The notes under the pieces: model-generated
The model's input: only the letters and a program-made list of their open reading frames with translations
Database searches by the model: none
Told to the model about the DNA's origin: nothing
Source: Pseudomonadota bacterium
Lineage (GTDB): Bacteria; Pseudomonadota; Gammaproteobacteria; Burkholderiales; Burkholderiaceae_C
Direction of reading: 5' to 3'
Length of the DNA: 64,000 bases
NCBI GenBank assembly: GCA_023442945.1
Contig: JAEZWW010000117.1
Location: 66,224 to 130,223 of the forward strand
Part shown: positions 1 to 7,780 of the stretch, in pieces
How positions within the stretch are numbered: the first letter of the stretch is position 1
Layout of the letters: each line of letters opens with the position of its first letter
Program-made: the position numbers and the translations under genes

Positions 1-30
1 GCGATTGGCTTCGCCATCAAGAGGTACACC

Positions 31-186
31 ATGGCCAACCAAAACCCCAACCAAAACCCGCAGCTGCAGCCTGGTCAGCAGCCAAGCCCGGGCCAGCAGC
101 AACAGCAAAACCCCAAGCCCGGCCAGGGCCAGCAGTCGCCGGGGCAAGGTCAGCAGCCCAACAAGCAGCCCGGCCAACAGGCCTGA
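31..186 (+). CDS. Small Q/P/G/N-rich disordered protein (51 aa)
   Basis: The ATG at 31 follows a purine-rich AAGAGG and opens a 51-residue frame that ends at TGA 184-186. Nearly all residues are Gln, Pro, Gly and Asn, arranged in loose PGQ/GQQ units. There is no hydrophobic stretch, signal peptide or Cys, so the product should be a soluble disordered peptide. It lies 24 bp upstream of a CsbD-like gene on the same strand and probably shares its transcript. I do not recognise a family. Composition resembles hydrophilins, which is only an analogy. Low complexity means part of the coding signal could be chance; the start site and the coupling to CsbD favour a real gene. Confidence 0.55.
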   Translation: MANQNPNQNPQLQPGQQPSPGQQQQQNPKPGQGQQSPGQGQQPNKQPGQQA

Positions 187-210
187 GCACGTTTTTGCAG
201 GACACACACC

Positions 211-420
211 ATGAACAGCGACACCATCCAGGGCAACTGGACGCAATTCAAAGGCAAGGTCAAGGAGCAGTGGGGCCAACTCACCGACGACGACCTGGAC
301 GTGATCAACGGCCAACGCGAACAGCTGATCGGGCGCCTGCAGGAGCGTGAAGGTTTGGCACGCGAGGTGGCCGAACAGCAGGTCAAAGACTGGGAAACCG
401 CCAACAAGTACGTCTGGTAG
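211..420 (+). CDS. CsbD-like (UPF0337) stress protein
   Basis: This 69-aa acidic soluble protein matches the CsbD/YjbJ family: it starts with a short MNSDTIQGNW segment, followed by the FKGKVKEQWGQLTDDDL core and an amphipathic helix. CsbD proteins accumulate in general, osmotic or stationary-phase stress in many bacteria, but their biochemical role is unknown. Length is normal for the family. It follows the 51-aa Q/P-rich gene after 24 bp. A second, more diverged member lies on the opposite strand at 2217-2432, so the island holds two copies. Confidence 0.9.
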   Translation: MNSDTIQGNWTQFKGKVKEQWGQLTDDDLDVINGQREQLIGRLQEREGLAREVAEQQVKDWETANKYVW

Positions 421-625
421 TCCAGTTGCCGACGTCACCAAGCGGTGCCTTGTGCGTCCAACCCCTCGGGCGGCGTTTTGCGTCGCTTGATCATTTTGGG
501 GTTGATAACCGGAAATGCGTCGCGCAGCGAACGCACGACAACGCACAGGCAACTGCCTACTGATTGCGTCAACCGTCGCGATCTTGCAGTTTTGAGATCC
601 CGCAATTCCAAGTCGCGCGCTCGCC

Positions 626-1063
626 ATGCCGCCACCACCTGCACCCGACACAGGGCCGGACCGCACGGACGGCGCGCCACCGCTGGCCCGGACGCGTTCG
701 CGTTTTGTCCGCGCATCGCGCCGGGTATCGCGGTTGGCCGGCCATTCCGGCGCCTTTGTGCTGGCGTGTGCGCTGGTGCTCGTGTGGGCCATCACCGGGC
801 CGTTTTTTCATTTCAGCGAAACCTGGCAGTTGGTCATCAACACCGGCACCACCATCGTCACCTTCCTGATGGTGTTTCTGATCCAGGGCAGCCAGAACAC
901 CGAAACCGAGGCGCTGCAGATCAAGCTGGATGAGCTGATCCGTGCGGTCGACGCCGCGCGCAACCGCATGCTGGCGCTGGAAGATCTGGACGAGGCCGAA
1001 TTGGATGCGCTGCGGCGCCAGTTCCTGGACCTCGCGGCCAAAGACCAGCAAGACCAAGAATAG
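626..1063 (+). CDS. Low-affinity iron permease family membrane protein
   Basis: The 145-aa product has a Pro/Arg-rich cytoplasmic N-terminus, two membrane helices at about residues 42-61 and 68-87, then a charged helical tail. The segment WQLVINTGTTIVTFLMVFLI and the following IQGSQNTETEALQIKLDELI are typical of the bacterial 'low affinity iron permease' family (PF04120). That name comes from the yeast Fet4 relationship; iron transport by the short bacterial members is not established. It stands alone between the CsbD-like gene and a convergent proline-rich gene. The ATG at 626 is the first good start before the conserved part. Confidence 0.8.
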   Translation: MPPPPAPDTGPDRTDGAPPLARTRSRFVRASRRVSRLAGHSGAFVLACALVLVWAITGPFFHFSETWQLVINTGTTIVTFLMVFLIQGSQNTETEALQIKLDELIRAVDAARNRMLALEDLDEAELDALRRQFLDLAAKDQQDQE

Positions 1064-1184
1064 ACACGCCGCCTTTGGGCGGGCCGCGCGAGCGCCGTGC
1101 GCCAAGGTGCGGGCGTACGCGCGTTGTTTGACGTTGGCCGGCACGCCGGCCCGACTGTGTGACGGTGCCCGGCAACAGGCGCCG

Positions 1185-1730
1185 TCAGGTGCTGGGGTTG
1201 GGCCGCTCGTTCGGATGGCGCTCGTCAACCGGGTGCGGTGGCAGCGGCGCCGCCGGGCTGTCGTCCGGGGCGACCGGTTGCGGCACGGTGGGCGAATCGG
1301 GCTCCACCGGCTGGGGCGACGGGGGTGCGCTGGCCGCGATGTGGACTCCCGCATCGATGCTACAGACCGACAGCGGATCGCAGGGCGGTGCCTGGCCGGT
1401 GTCGTCGCTCAGCGCCGCCAGGGTGGGCGCCAGCGTCCAGCGGTCGAACGGGTGCGGCGGCAAGGGGCTGGGCGGGCCGCCCGGCTCGGGCGGTTCCGTG
1501 GGGTCGTTCGGGTCAATGGGGTCGAAGGGCGGCGGCGGTGGGGGCGGGGGAATCGGCTGCAGCGGCGTGTGTTGAAGGTATTCGGCGATGTGGTCCTTCT
1601 GGTACACGCCAAAGCGGCTGGACGGATGGTCGAAGCCCTGGATGCTCTGGCCCTGGTCGGACCAGGGGTGGATGCGGCAGTAAATCAGCTCGCCGTCGGC
1701 CGCCCGGTAGTTGAAGCGCAACGGGGTCAT
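1185..1730 (-). CDS. Hypothetical proline-rich protein
   Basis: The 181-aa product has two parts. The first about 55 residues (MTPLRFNYRAADGELIYCRI and the following HPWSDQ...FGVYQKDHI) look like a small folded domain that I cannot assign. The rest is a Pro-rich linker with eight consecutive prolines near residue 60 and several PxP motifs. No signal peptide or membrane segment is visible. I chose the ATG at 1730; a GTG at 1739 would add three residues. The gene lies downstream of a BON-domain gene on the same strand but is separated from it by a terminator hairpin at 1752-1782, so it probably has its own promoter or depends on read-through. Confidence 0.6.
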   Translation of the reverse strand: MTPLRFNYRAADGELIYCRIHPWSDQGQSIQGFDHPSSRFGVYQKDHIAEYLQHTPLQPIPPPPPPPPFDPIDPNDPTEPPEPGGPPSPLPPHPFDRWTLAPTLAALSDDTGQAPPCDPLSVCSIDAGVHIAASAPPSPQPVEPDSPTVPQPVAPDDSPAAPLPPHPVDERHPNERPNPST

Positions 1731-1751
1731 GGTGGGCACCTGTCCTGCAAA

Positions 1752-1782
1752 GAAAAAAAGCGCCCCCCATCAGAGGGGGCGC
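1752..1782 (-). terminator. Rho-independent terminator after the BON gene
   Basis: On the minus strand a GC-rich hairpin (stem GCGCCCCC/GGGGGCGC, positions 1760-1782) is followed by a T-rich run (1751-1759). It sits 12 bp after the stop of the BON-domain gene and before the proline-rich gene. Confidence 0.8.
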
Positions 1783-1793
1783 AACCGCGAGTT

Positions 1794-2198
1794 CTACGGT
1801 TTGACCGTGATCCGGCTTCTGACGTTGCGCACACCTTCGGTGGTGCGCGCCAGCTCTTCAGCGCGTTGTTTTTCAGCCGCGCTTTTGGCGGTGCCCGACA
1901 GTTGAACCTCTCCCTTTTGGGTCGTCACGTGGATGGCGGCGGCCGACACCGTGGTGTCGCCCGCAAAAGCCGCCTTGACCTTGGTGGTGATGGCGGTGTC
2001 GCTCAGCGCCGTGCCCACGGTGCCTGCAGGGGCGGACGCCGTGGGCGTGGCGGGGGCGGGCTGCTCGCCGCTGGCCGGCGGCGCGCCCGTGTCGTCGCGC
2101 GGAGGGGTGCGTGGCATTTGCGCCAGCGCGACGCTGGACGCGGCAACCACCGCGGCCGTGGTGGCCAGCAGGGTGGTGAGATGGCGTAGGGTGGTCAT
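1794..2198 (-). CDS. Periplasmic BON-domain protein
   Basis: This 134-aa protein begins with a Sec signal peptide (about residues 1-26, ending VALA), followed by a Pro/Ala-rich linker to about residue 60. The rest is one BON domain: the pattern LSDTAITTKVKAAFAGD...VHVTTQKGEVQLSG and the closing VRNVRSRITVKP are diagnostic. BON domains (as in OsmY) bind phospholipid surfaces and act in envelope or osmotic stress. A hairpin terminator follows the gene. It is 18 bp downstream of the second CsbD-like gene on the same strand, so the two may be co-transcribed. Confidence 0.88.
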   Translation of the reverse strand: MTTLRHLTTLLATTAAVVAASSVALAQMPRTPPRDDTGAPPASGEQPAPATPTASAPAGTVGTALSDTAITTKVKAAFAGDTTVSAAAIHVTTQKGEVQLSGTAKSAAEKQRAEELARTTEGVRNVRSRITVKP

Positions 2199-2216
2199 GG
2201 TGAACCTCCTGAAATG

Positions 2217-2432
2217 TCATTCGCCCCAAGGGCAGCCCAGGTGGGCTTGCCAAGCAACGACCTGCAGATCGGCCTGATCCGCGGTGATGCCCAGGCGTTC
2301 CTGAATCTTTCCGACGAGTTGGTCGCGCCGTCCGGCGATCATGTTCACGTCGTCGTCGGTCAAGGCAGGCCAGTTTTCCTGGATCCGGGCCTGCAGGTCG
2401 AACCAGTGGTCCTTGATCGTGCCTTTTTCCAT
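2217..2432 (-). CDS. CsbD-like (UPF0337) protein, second copy
   Basis: The start ATG at 2432 gives a 71-aa product that matches the CsbD family (WFDLQARIQENWPALTDDDV and the following MIAGRRDQLVGKIQERLGI). Upstream in-frame codons up to 2546 are Arg/Pro-rich and overlap the next gene, so I reject the longer frame. Compared with the copy at 211-420 it has a C-terminal Trp/Gly/Cys tail (WQAHLGCPWGE). It is flanked by a BON-domain gene and a Gly/Tyr-rich gene on the same strand and fits a stress-induced cluster; the molecular role is unknown. Confidence 0.85.
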   Translation of the reverse strand: MEKGTIKDHWFDLQARIQENWPALTDDDVNMIAGRRDQLVGKIQERLGITADQADLQVVAWQAHLGCPWGE

Positions 2433-2463
2433 GGTGAATGGCCTTCGGCGGGGCGGACGTTCT

Positions 2464-3156
2464 TCAACTGCTGGACGAGCCGCTCTTGGAAGCGCCGGTG
2501 CCCGATGAGGTCGACGATGCGCCCGAGCTGCCCGTAGCCGAAGCACCGGTGCGGCCGGTGTCGGTATCGGTGCCGGTTTCGACCGGCCGGTTCTGGCGCC
2601 AGGTGTTGAAGTCGTCTGAAAACTTCTGGTAGCGCTCCTGGCGCCAGCGGTGGTAGTCGTTGTCCAGCGCGTTCATGTGGTCGCGCCGCCACTGGTCGTA
2701 TTCCGGGTCGAACAGGCTGGGGTGGGGGACCACGGGCTGGTAGCTGCGTTCCTGGTCATCGCCGGGGCGGTAAGCGCCGGCGCCGCGCAGGCGGTCGTTG
2801 CGCAAATCGTCATCGCGGCGCCCGTCGCCGTACGCGCCATAGCCGCCATAGCCGCCATAGCCGCCATAGCCGCCGTAACCACCGTAAATGCTGCCGTAAG
2901 GCGAGCGGCGCGGGTCGTCGTCGCTCCGGTCCCAGTCGCTGCGGGCCATGTTGCGCGGGCGTTCGTGGCCCATCCAGTCGTTGTCGCGCCGGGGGCCGTA
3001 GGGCGGGGACGCATACTCGTCACCAGCATTATCGGGACGGTACGGGTCGTATTCAGGGCCAGGGTATCTGCGCGGCGCCGTATCGGCCCAATAGCCGGGG
3101 TCGGAGCGGGGGGCGCGTCGGGAAGATTCGTTTCGGTAGGGGTGACCGCGGTGCAT
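2464..3156 (-). CDS. Hypothetical Gly/Tyr/Arg-rich protein with GGY repeats
   Basis: The 230-aa product is strongly hydrophilic: an Arg/Pro/Tyr/Asp-rich N-terminal half, a run of about five GGY triplets near residue 100, a more ordered Trp/Tyr/Arg helix-like segment (DPEYDQWRRDHMNALDNDYH), and a Ser/Thr/Gly tail. I do not recognise a family. No signal peptide or membrane segment is visible. I chose the ATG at 3156 because GGAG lies six bases before it; the ATG at 3168 has no ribosome-binding site. Aromatic and Arg-rich low complexity is of the type seen in condensate-forming proteins, but that is inference from composition alone. Confidence 0.65.
   Translation of the reverse strand: MHRGHPYRNESSRRAPRSDPGYWADTAPRRYPGPEYDPYRPDNAGDEYASPPYGPRRDNDWMGHERPRNMARSDWDRSDDDPRRSPYGSIYGGYGGYGGYGGYGGYGAYGDGRRDDDLRNDRLRGAGAYRPGDDQERSYQPVVPHPSLFDPEYDQWRRDHMNALDNDYHRWRQERYQKFSDDFNTWRQNRPVETGTDTDTGRTGASATGSSGASSTSSGTGASKSGSSSS
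2829..2887 (-). repeat. 9-bp tandem repeat encoding GGY units
   Basis: Five to six near-identical 9-bp units (GCCGCCATA on the plus strand, later units with GTA) lie in the middle of the Gly/Tyr-rich gene. The unit length keeps the frame, so changes in copy number would lengthen or shorten the protein in GGY steps. Confidence 0.85.
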
Positions 3157-3216
3157 GGTGTGCTCCATTCAATGAAAACCGATGATGAAAATCAGTTCTC
3201 CTCTTGGGGGCAGCCC

Positions 3217-3396
3217 TTATTTTTGCTGTTTGGGTGCGTCGCTGGACTGGGTGCCCGAAGGGCTTTGGCTTTGCTGGCTGGACTGGCTGGACGATTTGTT
3301 CTTATCGTCCTTGTCCATGCGTTTGCCCTCGTCGGAACGGCGATGGTGCGGAGGGGTATCGTATTGGTTGTGCCCTTGTGGGTTGTTGGTGGCCAT
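3217..3396 (-). CDS. Small hydrophilic Ser/Gln/Lys-rich protein (59 aa)
   Basis: The ATG at 3396 has a strong AGGAG at the right distance (ATTAGGAGTTCACC before it) and opens a 59-residue frame ending TAA at 3217-3219. The first half is charged (DEGKRMDKDDKNK), the second a Ser/Gln run (SSSQSSQQSQSPSG). It has no hydrophobic segment or Cys and should be disordered. It is the promoter-proximal gene of the minus-strand stress group, about 60 bp before the Gly/Tyr-rich gene. Family unknown. The ribosome-binding site, and the contrast in composition with the other frames, support it as real. Confidence 0.65.
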   Translation of the reverse strand: MATNNPQGHNQYDTPPHHRRSDEGKRMDKDDKNKSSSQSSQQSQSPSGTQSSDAPKQQK

Positions 3397-3896
3397 GGTG
3401 AACTCCTAATATGAAGTGGTGCATACATGGAAGTGGAGGAAAACTCCATCCAGTACGCATATTCATCCTATGCGCATGGCCGCATGATTTGGGAAAGTTT
3501 CTTGAACTGATACGTTTGAGGTCAACAGATTACAGGTGAGAAGCCTGTTTTGTTCACAGGTTTTTCGCACCGATTTGAGGTTTTCAAGAGGGAGAATGGA
3601 CTGAATAAGCGTTTTGCGACGAAGGCGCGTCCAAAATATCATCCTTCATGTTAATCCGGTTATTCAGGCGGCCCTTTTTTGGTGCACCCAGCCATGAATG
3701 GCGCGGATTTTGAATCTGCGGCGCCATGGGTCAGAGCGCCCAACACAGGGGGGTGGAGGGCCGCAGCCGGCCAGGGGGTAGGGTTTCAAGGCCAAAAGGG
3801 CGCCTGGCCCTACAACTACCTGCGCAGCCAGCTACATTTGTAGTAGCAAATGATGCCGGTCGGTGCGTCTGCTGGCGCCGGGGATAATCCCGCGCT
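3397..3896. other. Divergent intergenic region, 500 bp
   Basis: This stretch separates the minus-strand stress cluster from the plus-strand DUF2868 gene. It is clearly more AT-rich than its surroundings between about 3430 and 3680, as expected for a promoter region, but I cannot place -35/-10 boxes with confidence. One family A repeat lies at 3788-3836. No coding frame looks convincing. Confidence 0.6.
3788..3836 (-). repeat. Family A palindromic repeat, intergenic
   Basis: It reads AAGGCC...GGCCCTACA...CCTGCGCAGCCAGCTA on the plus strand, the reverse orientation of the family consensus TAGCTGCCTGCGCA...TAGGGC...GGCC...AAGGCTTGAA. It lies about 60 bp before the DUF2868 gene. Confidence 0.8.
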
Positions 3897-5450
3897 GTGA
3901 CCATGCGATCCGCCCCGACGCCCCCGACCCCGCCCGCACCAGCGCAGTCCCCCGCGCGCACCAGCGCCGCCGTTGCCATGGCCGACCTGCCCGCCAGCCC
4001 GTTGGCCAGCGCGCTGGTGATGGACGCGGTGCAGCGCATCGAATCGGCCGGCCCGCTGGACGACGCGTCTGAATTGCAGCAAGCCTTTCACGCCCGGCGC
4101 GGGCGCGCGGCGCAGGTGCTGCAGCGCGCCTGGCTGCTGGGCCAGCGCCTGGGCCTGCCGGCCGAGCTGGCGCGCTGGCGCCCCGTTGGCTGGGGTGTGC
4201 TGGTGCTGCTGGCGGCGCTGGTAGCGCTCGCCAGCCTGGGCACGGCGCGCGCCGTGGTGGGCGAGGGGCGCAGCATCAACGCGGTGGCGGCGTTCGTCAG
4301 CCTGCTGGGCCTGCATTTTGTGACGCTGGCGCTGTGGCTGATCAGCCTGCTGCTGTCGGGCGGGCAGGGCGGCGGCTGGTCGCTGGGGCGGCTGGCTCTG
4401 TGGCTGACGGCGCGCCTGCCGATCGACCGCGGCCCGCACGCGCTGGCGCTGCTGCAATCGGCCACGGCGCTGCTGTCGCGCCAGCGCCTGCTGGTGTGGC
4501 TGACGGGCGCGATCAGCCACGGCATCTGGACGCTGGCCTTTGGGCTGATGCTGGTGATGTTGGCGTTCGGCTTTGCCTTCCACGCCTACCAGCTGACGTG
4601 GGAGACGACCATCCTCAGCCCCGCTTTCTTTGAGCGCTTTGTCCAGCTGACCGGCGCGCTGCCGCACCTGCTGGGCTTCCCGGTGCCGGATGCCAGCGCG
4701 GTTGCGCGCATGGGCACCGTGGGTGGCCAGGCCGCGGCCGGCGGCGGCGCGCAAAGCGACTGGGCCTGGTGGCTGATGGGCTGCGTGCTGCTGTACGGGC
4801 TGCTGCCGCGCGCGCTGTTGGCCGCTTTAAGCCTGGCGCGCTGGCGCGCCGGCACGCGGCGGCAGGCCCAAGTCGACATGGCCAACCCGTACGTGCACCG
4901 CCTCGTGCAGCGGCTGGATGCGCTGGAGCCGCCGCCGCAGGTGATCGACGTCGAGCGCCCATCCGACGCGCCGCCGCCCGCCGCGCTGCCGCTGGGGACA
5001 CCGGGCGCTCCGGGCTCGCTGGCGGTGATCGGCTTTGAATTGCCGCCTGAACAGCCCTGGCCCGTGCCCGGTTTGCCGCCCACGCCCGCCGGCTCCGCCG
5101 CGCCGCTGCGCCTGGCGGGCAGTGCGCGCGAGCGGCAAGACGCGCTGGCGCAGCTGGCGGCGACGCGCCCGGCGTCGCTGCTGATCGTGGTGCACGCCCG
5201 CAGCAGCCCTGACCGCGGCACCGCCCGCTTCGTGCGCGAAGCCGCGCGGCCGGCCGGGCGCACCGCGCTGCTGGCCTTGGGCGAGGGCGCGGTGGAGGGC
5301 GCCACGGACAGCCCAGGCCTGCCGCGCTGGCGCCAATGGCTGGATTCTGAAGGTTTTGAGGCGCTGGCCCTACTGCCATCTGCGCAGGCAGCTACTGAAT
5401 GGATAGCGCCTGGGCGCCCCCTACCCGCCGCCGAAGCGGCCCAGACATGA
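3897..5450 (+). CDS. DUF2868 domain membrane protein
   Basis: The 517-aa protein matches the DUF2868 family, which is regularly paired with a DUF3482 GTPase as here. It has several hydrophobic helices: about residues 98-118, 135-155, 205-230 and one near 285-305. A long Ala/Pro-rich soluble C-terminal half follows. Translation probably starts at GTG 3897 or ATG 3903. The stop overlaps the GTPase start in an ATGA arrangement, so the two are translationally coupled and likely form a membrane-bound GTPase system of unknown function. The last about 30 residues include a family A repeat read in frame (5350-5400). Confidence 0.82.
   Translation: MTMRSAPTPPTPPAPAQSPARTSAAVAMADLPASPLASALVMDAVQRIESAGPLDDASELQQAFHARRGRAAQVLQRAWLLGQRLGLPAELARWRPVGWGVLVLLAALVALASLGTARAVVGEGRSINAVAAFVSLLGLHFVTLALWLISLLLSGGQGGGWSLGRLALWLTARLPIDRGPHALALLQSATALLSRQRLLVWLTGAISHGIWTLAFGLMLVMLAFGFAFHAYQLTWETTILSPAFFERFVQLTGALPHLLGFPVPDASAVARMGTVGGQAAAGGGAQSDWAWWLMGCVLLYGLLPRALLAALSLARWRAGTRRQAQVDMANPYVHRLVQRLDALEPPPQVIDVERPSDAPPPAALPLGTPGAPGSLAVIGFELPPEQPWPVPGLPPTPAGSAAPLRLAGSARERQDALAQLAATRPASLLIVVHARSSPDRGTARFVREAARPAGRTALLALGEGAVEGATDSPGLPRWRQWLDSEGFEALALLPSAQAATEWIAPGRPLPAAEAAQT
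5350..5400 (-). repeat. Family A repeat inside the DUF2868 gene
   Basis: GGCCCTACTGCCATCTGCG, continuing CAGGCAGCTA, is a clear reverse-orientation copy. It is read in frame as LALLPSAQAATEW close to the C-terminus of the DUF2868 protein. Confidence 0.8.
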
Positions 5451-6850
5451 GCCAAGACCCTCTGCGCATCGCCATCGTCGGCCACACCAACGCCGGCAAG
5501 ACCTCCCTGCTGCGCACGCTGACGCGCAACGTGGACTTTGGCGAGGTGTCCGACCGCCCCGGCACCACGCGCCACGCCGAGACGATCGACCTGCGCATCG
5601 ACGGGCGCGAAGCCGTGCGCTTCATCGACACGCCGGGGCTGGAGGATTCGGTCGCGCTGCTGGAATACCTGCAGCAGCTGGACGGCGATTCGCGCCCGGC
5701 GAAGGTGCGCGCCTTCCTGGCCGGGCCCGAGGCGCGCGCCAGCTTTGAGCAAGAAGCCAAGGTGCTGCGCGCGCTGATCGGCGAGGCCGACGCCGCCATG
5801 GTCGTCATCGACACGCGCGAGCCGGTGCTGCCCAAGTTCCGCGCCGAAATTGAAATCCTGACCTGGTGCGCCAAGCCCGTCATGCCGGTGCTGAACTTCG
5901 TGCGCTACCTGAACAGCCGCCGCGACGAATGGCACCAGATGCTGCTGGAAGCGGGCCTGCACGCGCGGGTCGAATTCGACGTGGTCGCGCCCTTCAACGG
6001 CTCGGAACAGCAGCTGTACAGCGACCTGGCCACGCTGCTGCCGGCGCGCCGCGCACAGCTGAACGGCATCGTCGACGCCCTGGCGCAACAGGCGCGCGAG
6101 CGCCGCCTGGCCGCCTGCCGCGTCATCGCCAGCGCGCTGATCGACGTGGCCGCCATGCGCCGCGCGCTGCCGGCCGAGGAATTTGCCGACGAGACGCGGC
6201 AGAAGGCCTTTGTCCGCGCCTTCCAGGACGACGTGCGGCGCCACGCGCGCCACGCGGTCGACGAGCTGCTGGCCGTGTTCGCCTTCCGTGCCAGCGACGC
6301 CGAAATGAACGAGCTGCCGCAGCTGGCCGGACGCTGGGAAGACGATTTGTTCAACCCCGAGCTGCTCAAGAAAGCCGGCAAGCGCCTGGGCCTGGGCGCC
6401 ATGATCGGCGCTGGCATCGGCGCCGTGGCCGACGTCGCCATGGCGGGGCTGTCGCTGGGCGCGGCCACCACCTTGGGCGCCACGCTGGGCGGCGCCGCGT
6501 CGGGCGGCTGGCGGCCGCTGTGGCGCAAGCTGGAAAACCGCCTGAACGGCGTGCAGGAGCTGACGGTGGAAGACCCGGTCCTGTTGGTGCTGGCCGACCA
6601 TCTGCTGGACCTGGCCCGCGCGCTGGAGCAGCGTGGCCACGCCGCCGTGGAACGCCTGCGCGTGGACGATGGCCAGGTCGACGACGGCCTGCAGGACGTG
6701 GTCCACGCCCTGGACGCCGCGCGCGGCCACCCCGACTGGGAGCGTGGCGCGCTGCGCCAGGCCTGGGGCAGCCACGGCAGCAGTGAACGCCAGGCGCTGG
6801 AAGCGACGGTGGCGCGGCGGCTGGCTGAGCGGTTTGGGCCTGCCAGCTGA
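5447..6850 (+). CDS. DUF3482 family GTPase
   Basis: The 467-aa protein starts at ATG 5447 inside the upstream stop. It has an Era-like GTPase domain: P-loop GHTNAGKTS at residues 12-20, the G2 threonine in the following loop and G3 DTPG near residue 65. The usual NKxD motif is not obvious; PVLNFVRYL near residue 148 occupies its place. The C-terminal half is the DUF3482 region, with a Gly/Ala-rich hydrophobic hairpin around residues 312-345 that could insert in a membrane. Coupling to the DUF2868 membrane protein suggests joint action at the inner membrane. Function is unknown; I see nothing degenerate in the frame. Confidence 0.85.
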   Translation: MSQDPLRIAIVGHTNAGKTSLLRTLTRNVDFGEVSDRPGTTRHAETIDLRIDGREAVRFIDTPGLEDSVALLEYLQQLDGDSRPAKVRAFLAGPEARASFEQEAKVLRALIGEADAAMVVIDTREPVLPKFRAEIEILTWCAKPVMPVLNFVRYLNSRRDEWHQMLLEAGLHARVEFDVVAPFNGSEQQLYSDLATLLPARRAQLNGIVDALAQQARERRLAACRVIASALIDVAAMRRALPAEEFADETRQKAFVRAFQDDVRRHARHAVDELLAVFAFRASDAEMNELPQLAGRWEDDLFNPELLKKAGKRLGLGAMIGAGIGAVADVAMAGLSLGAATTLGATLGGAASGGWRPLWRKLENRLNGVQELTVEDPVLLVLADHLLDLARALEQRGHAAVERLRVDDGQVDDGLQDVVHALDAARGHPDWERGALRQAWGSHGSSERQALEATVARRLAERFGPAS

Positions 6851-7084
6851 AGCGGTCTGGGCTGTCCCGCTCGACGTGAACATGGGGCACCGTGTGAGCT
6901 TGGAATTCGCCGTGCGCCGCGCCGCGCTCACCGACCCTTCCCAGGCCCGACGCCGTGGGTTGCGTGCCACACCCCTGCGGGTTGTGACCGCCGCGCCGGG
7001 CCTTCGCGGCCCCGTCCGCTTGACAAGCCCGCCCGGTCGGGCAGACTCGGGCAGCGTGCATACAAGTTGTTGCAGAATCACACC

Positions 7085-7423
7085 ATGAAAAAGACCGTCA
7101 CCTTCCTCGCCACCCTGATCCTGGCCGCCGGCGCGCAAGCCGCTTGCTACACCGTGCTCGGGCCCAAGGGCAAGGTGCTGTCCGAAAGCTCGACCCCGCC
7201 GGTCGACATGTCCTACCAGCTGCACCAGACCGTGCCTTACGCCTACGGCCAGGGCGCGACCATGGTGTTCGGCATCGCCGATCCGCGTTGCGGCGACGAC
7301 CTGGACCGCTATTACGACCTGAAGACCGCGCCCGTCGTGTACGAGGCCCCGCGCAAAGGTGTGCGCAAGAGCGGCAAGCGCGCGCGCAAACACCACCGCG
7401 CTCCGCGCCAAGACCGCGAATAA
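7085..7423 (+). CDS. Small secreted protein
   Basis: The 112-aa product starts at ATG 7085 with a clear Sec signal peptide (MKKTVTFLATLILAAGAQA, cleavage after about residue 19). The mature part has two Cys (just after cleavage and in DPRCGDD) that could form a disulfide, a YTVLGPKGKVLSESSTPPVD motif found in small periplasmic proteins of Burkholderiales, and a very basic C-terminus (RKSGKRARKHHR). No enzyme family is recognised. A hairpin terminator follows at 7519-7544. Confidence 0.75.
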   Translation: MKKTVTFLATLILAAGAQAACYTVLGPKGKVLSESSTPPVDMSYQLHQTVPYAYGQGATMVFGIADPRCGDDLDRYYDLKTAPVVYEAPRKGVRKSGKRARKHHRAPRQDRE

Positions 7424-7518
7424 ACCGCGCGCCCAGGCGCAACGGGGCGCTTGGCGCGGCCCGCGCGCTGGCGCCACGGTGCCTTAGCCCGATCAGCCCC
7501 CGCCGCCCCGCCCGCGCA

Positions 7519-7544
7519 CCCGCTCCGGCGGGGTTTGTTTTTTT
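7519..7544 (+). terminator. Rho-independent terminator
   Basis: The stem CCCGC/GCGGG with a TCCG loop is followed by TTTGTTTTTTT. It lies about 95 bp after the stop of the small secreted protein. Confidence 0.75.
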
Positions 7545-7552
7545 GGCGATTT

Positions 7553-7600
7553 ATGCGTCTGGCCCTACAGCCATCTGCGCGGGCAGCTATCAAAATTAAA
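7553..7600 (-). repeat. Family A repeat, intergenic
   Basis: It carries GGCCCTACAGCCATCTGCGC followed by GGGCAGCTATCAAA, a near-complete reverse-orientation copy just after the terminator. Confidence 0.85.
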
Positions 7601-7780
7601 GTGATTTGGCCTGCCGCCCTCCGGCCATGCGCGGCGGCACAGCGGCCATGCGCGCCTCGGCGGCGCTGTCCGCCATAGTCCATTTGGTGTTGACCCGGCC
7701 CGAGTCCGCGCCCGAGCATGCGCGCATGACCGGCTGGCGCGGGCGCGTCGGCCGTCCACCTGGCAACAGGAGGGCCGACC

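Larger units (their letters stand above)
7424..7780. other. Intergenic region of 357 bp
   Basis: It holds a terminator at 7519-7544 and a family A repeat at 7553-7600. The rest up to 7780 shows no convincing coding frame and presumably contains the methyltransferase promoter. Confidence 0.6.

Noticed and set aside
4586..7477. Very long minus-strand frame (963 codons) across the DUF2868 and GTPase genes
   Set aside because: It is antisense to two genes with clear family motifs and encodes an Arg/Gln/Ala-rich mix without motifs; long shadow frames are expected in GC-rich DNA.
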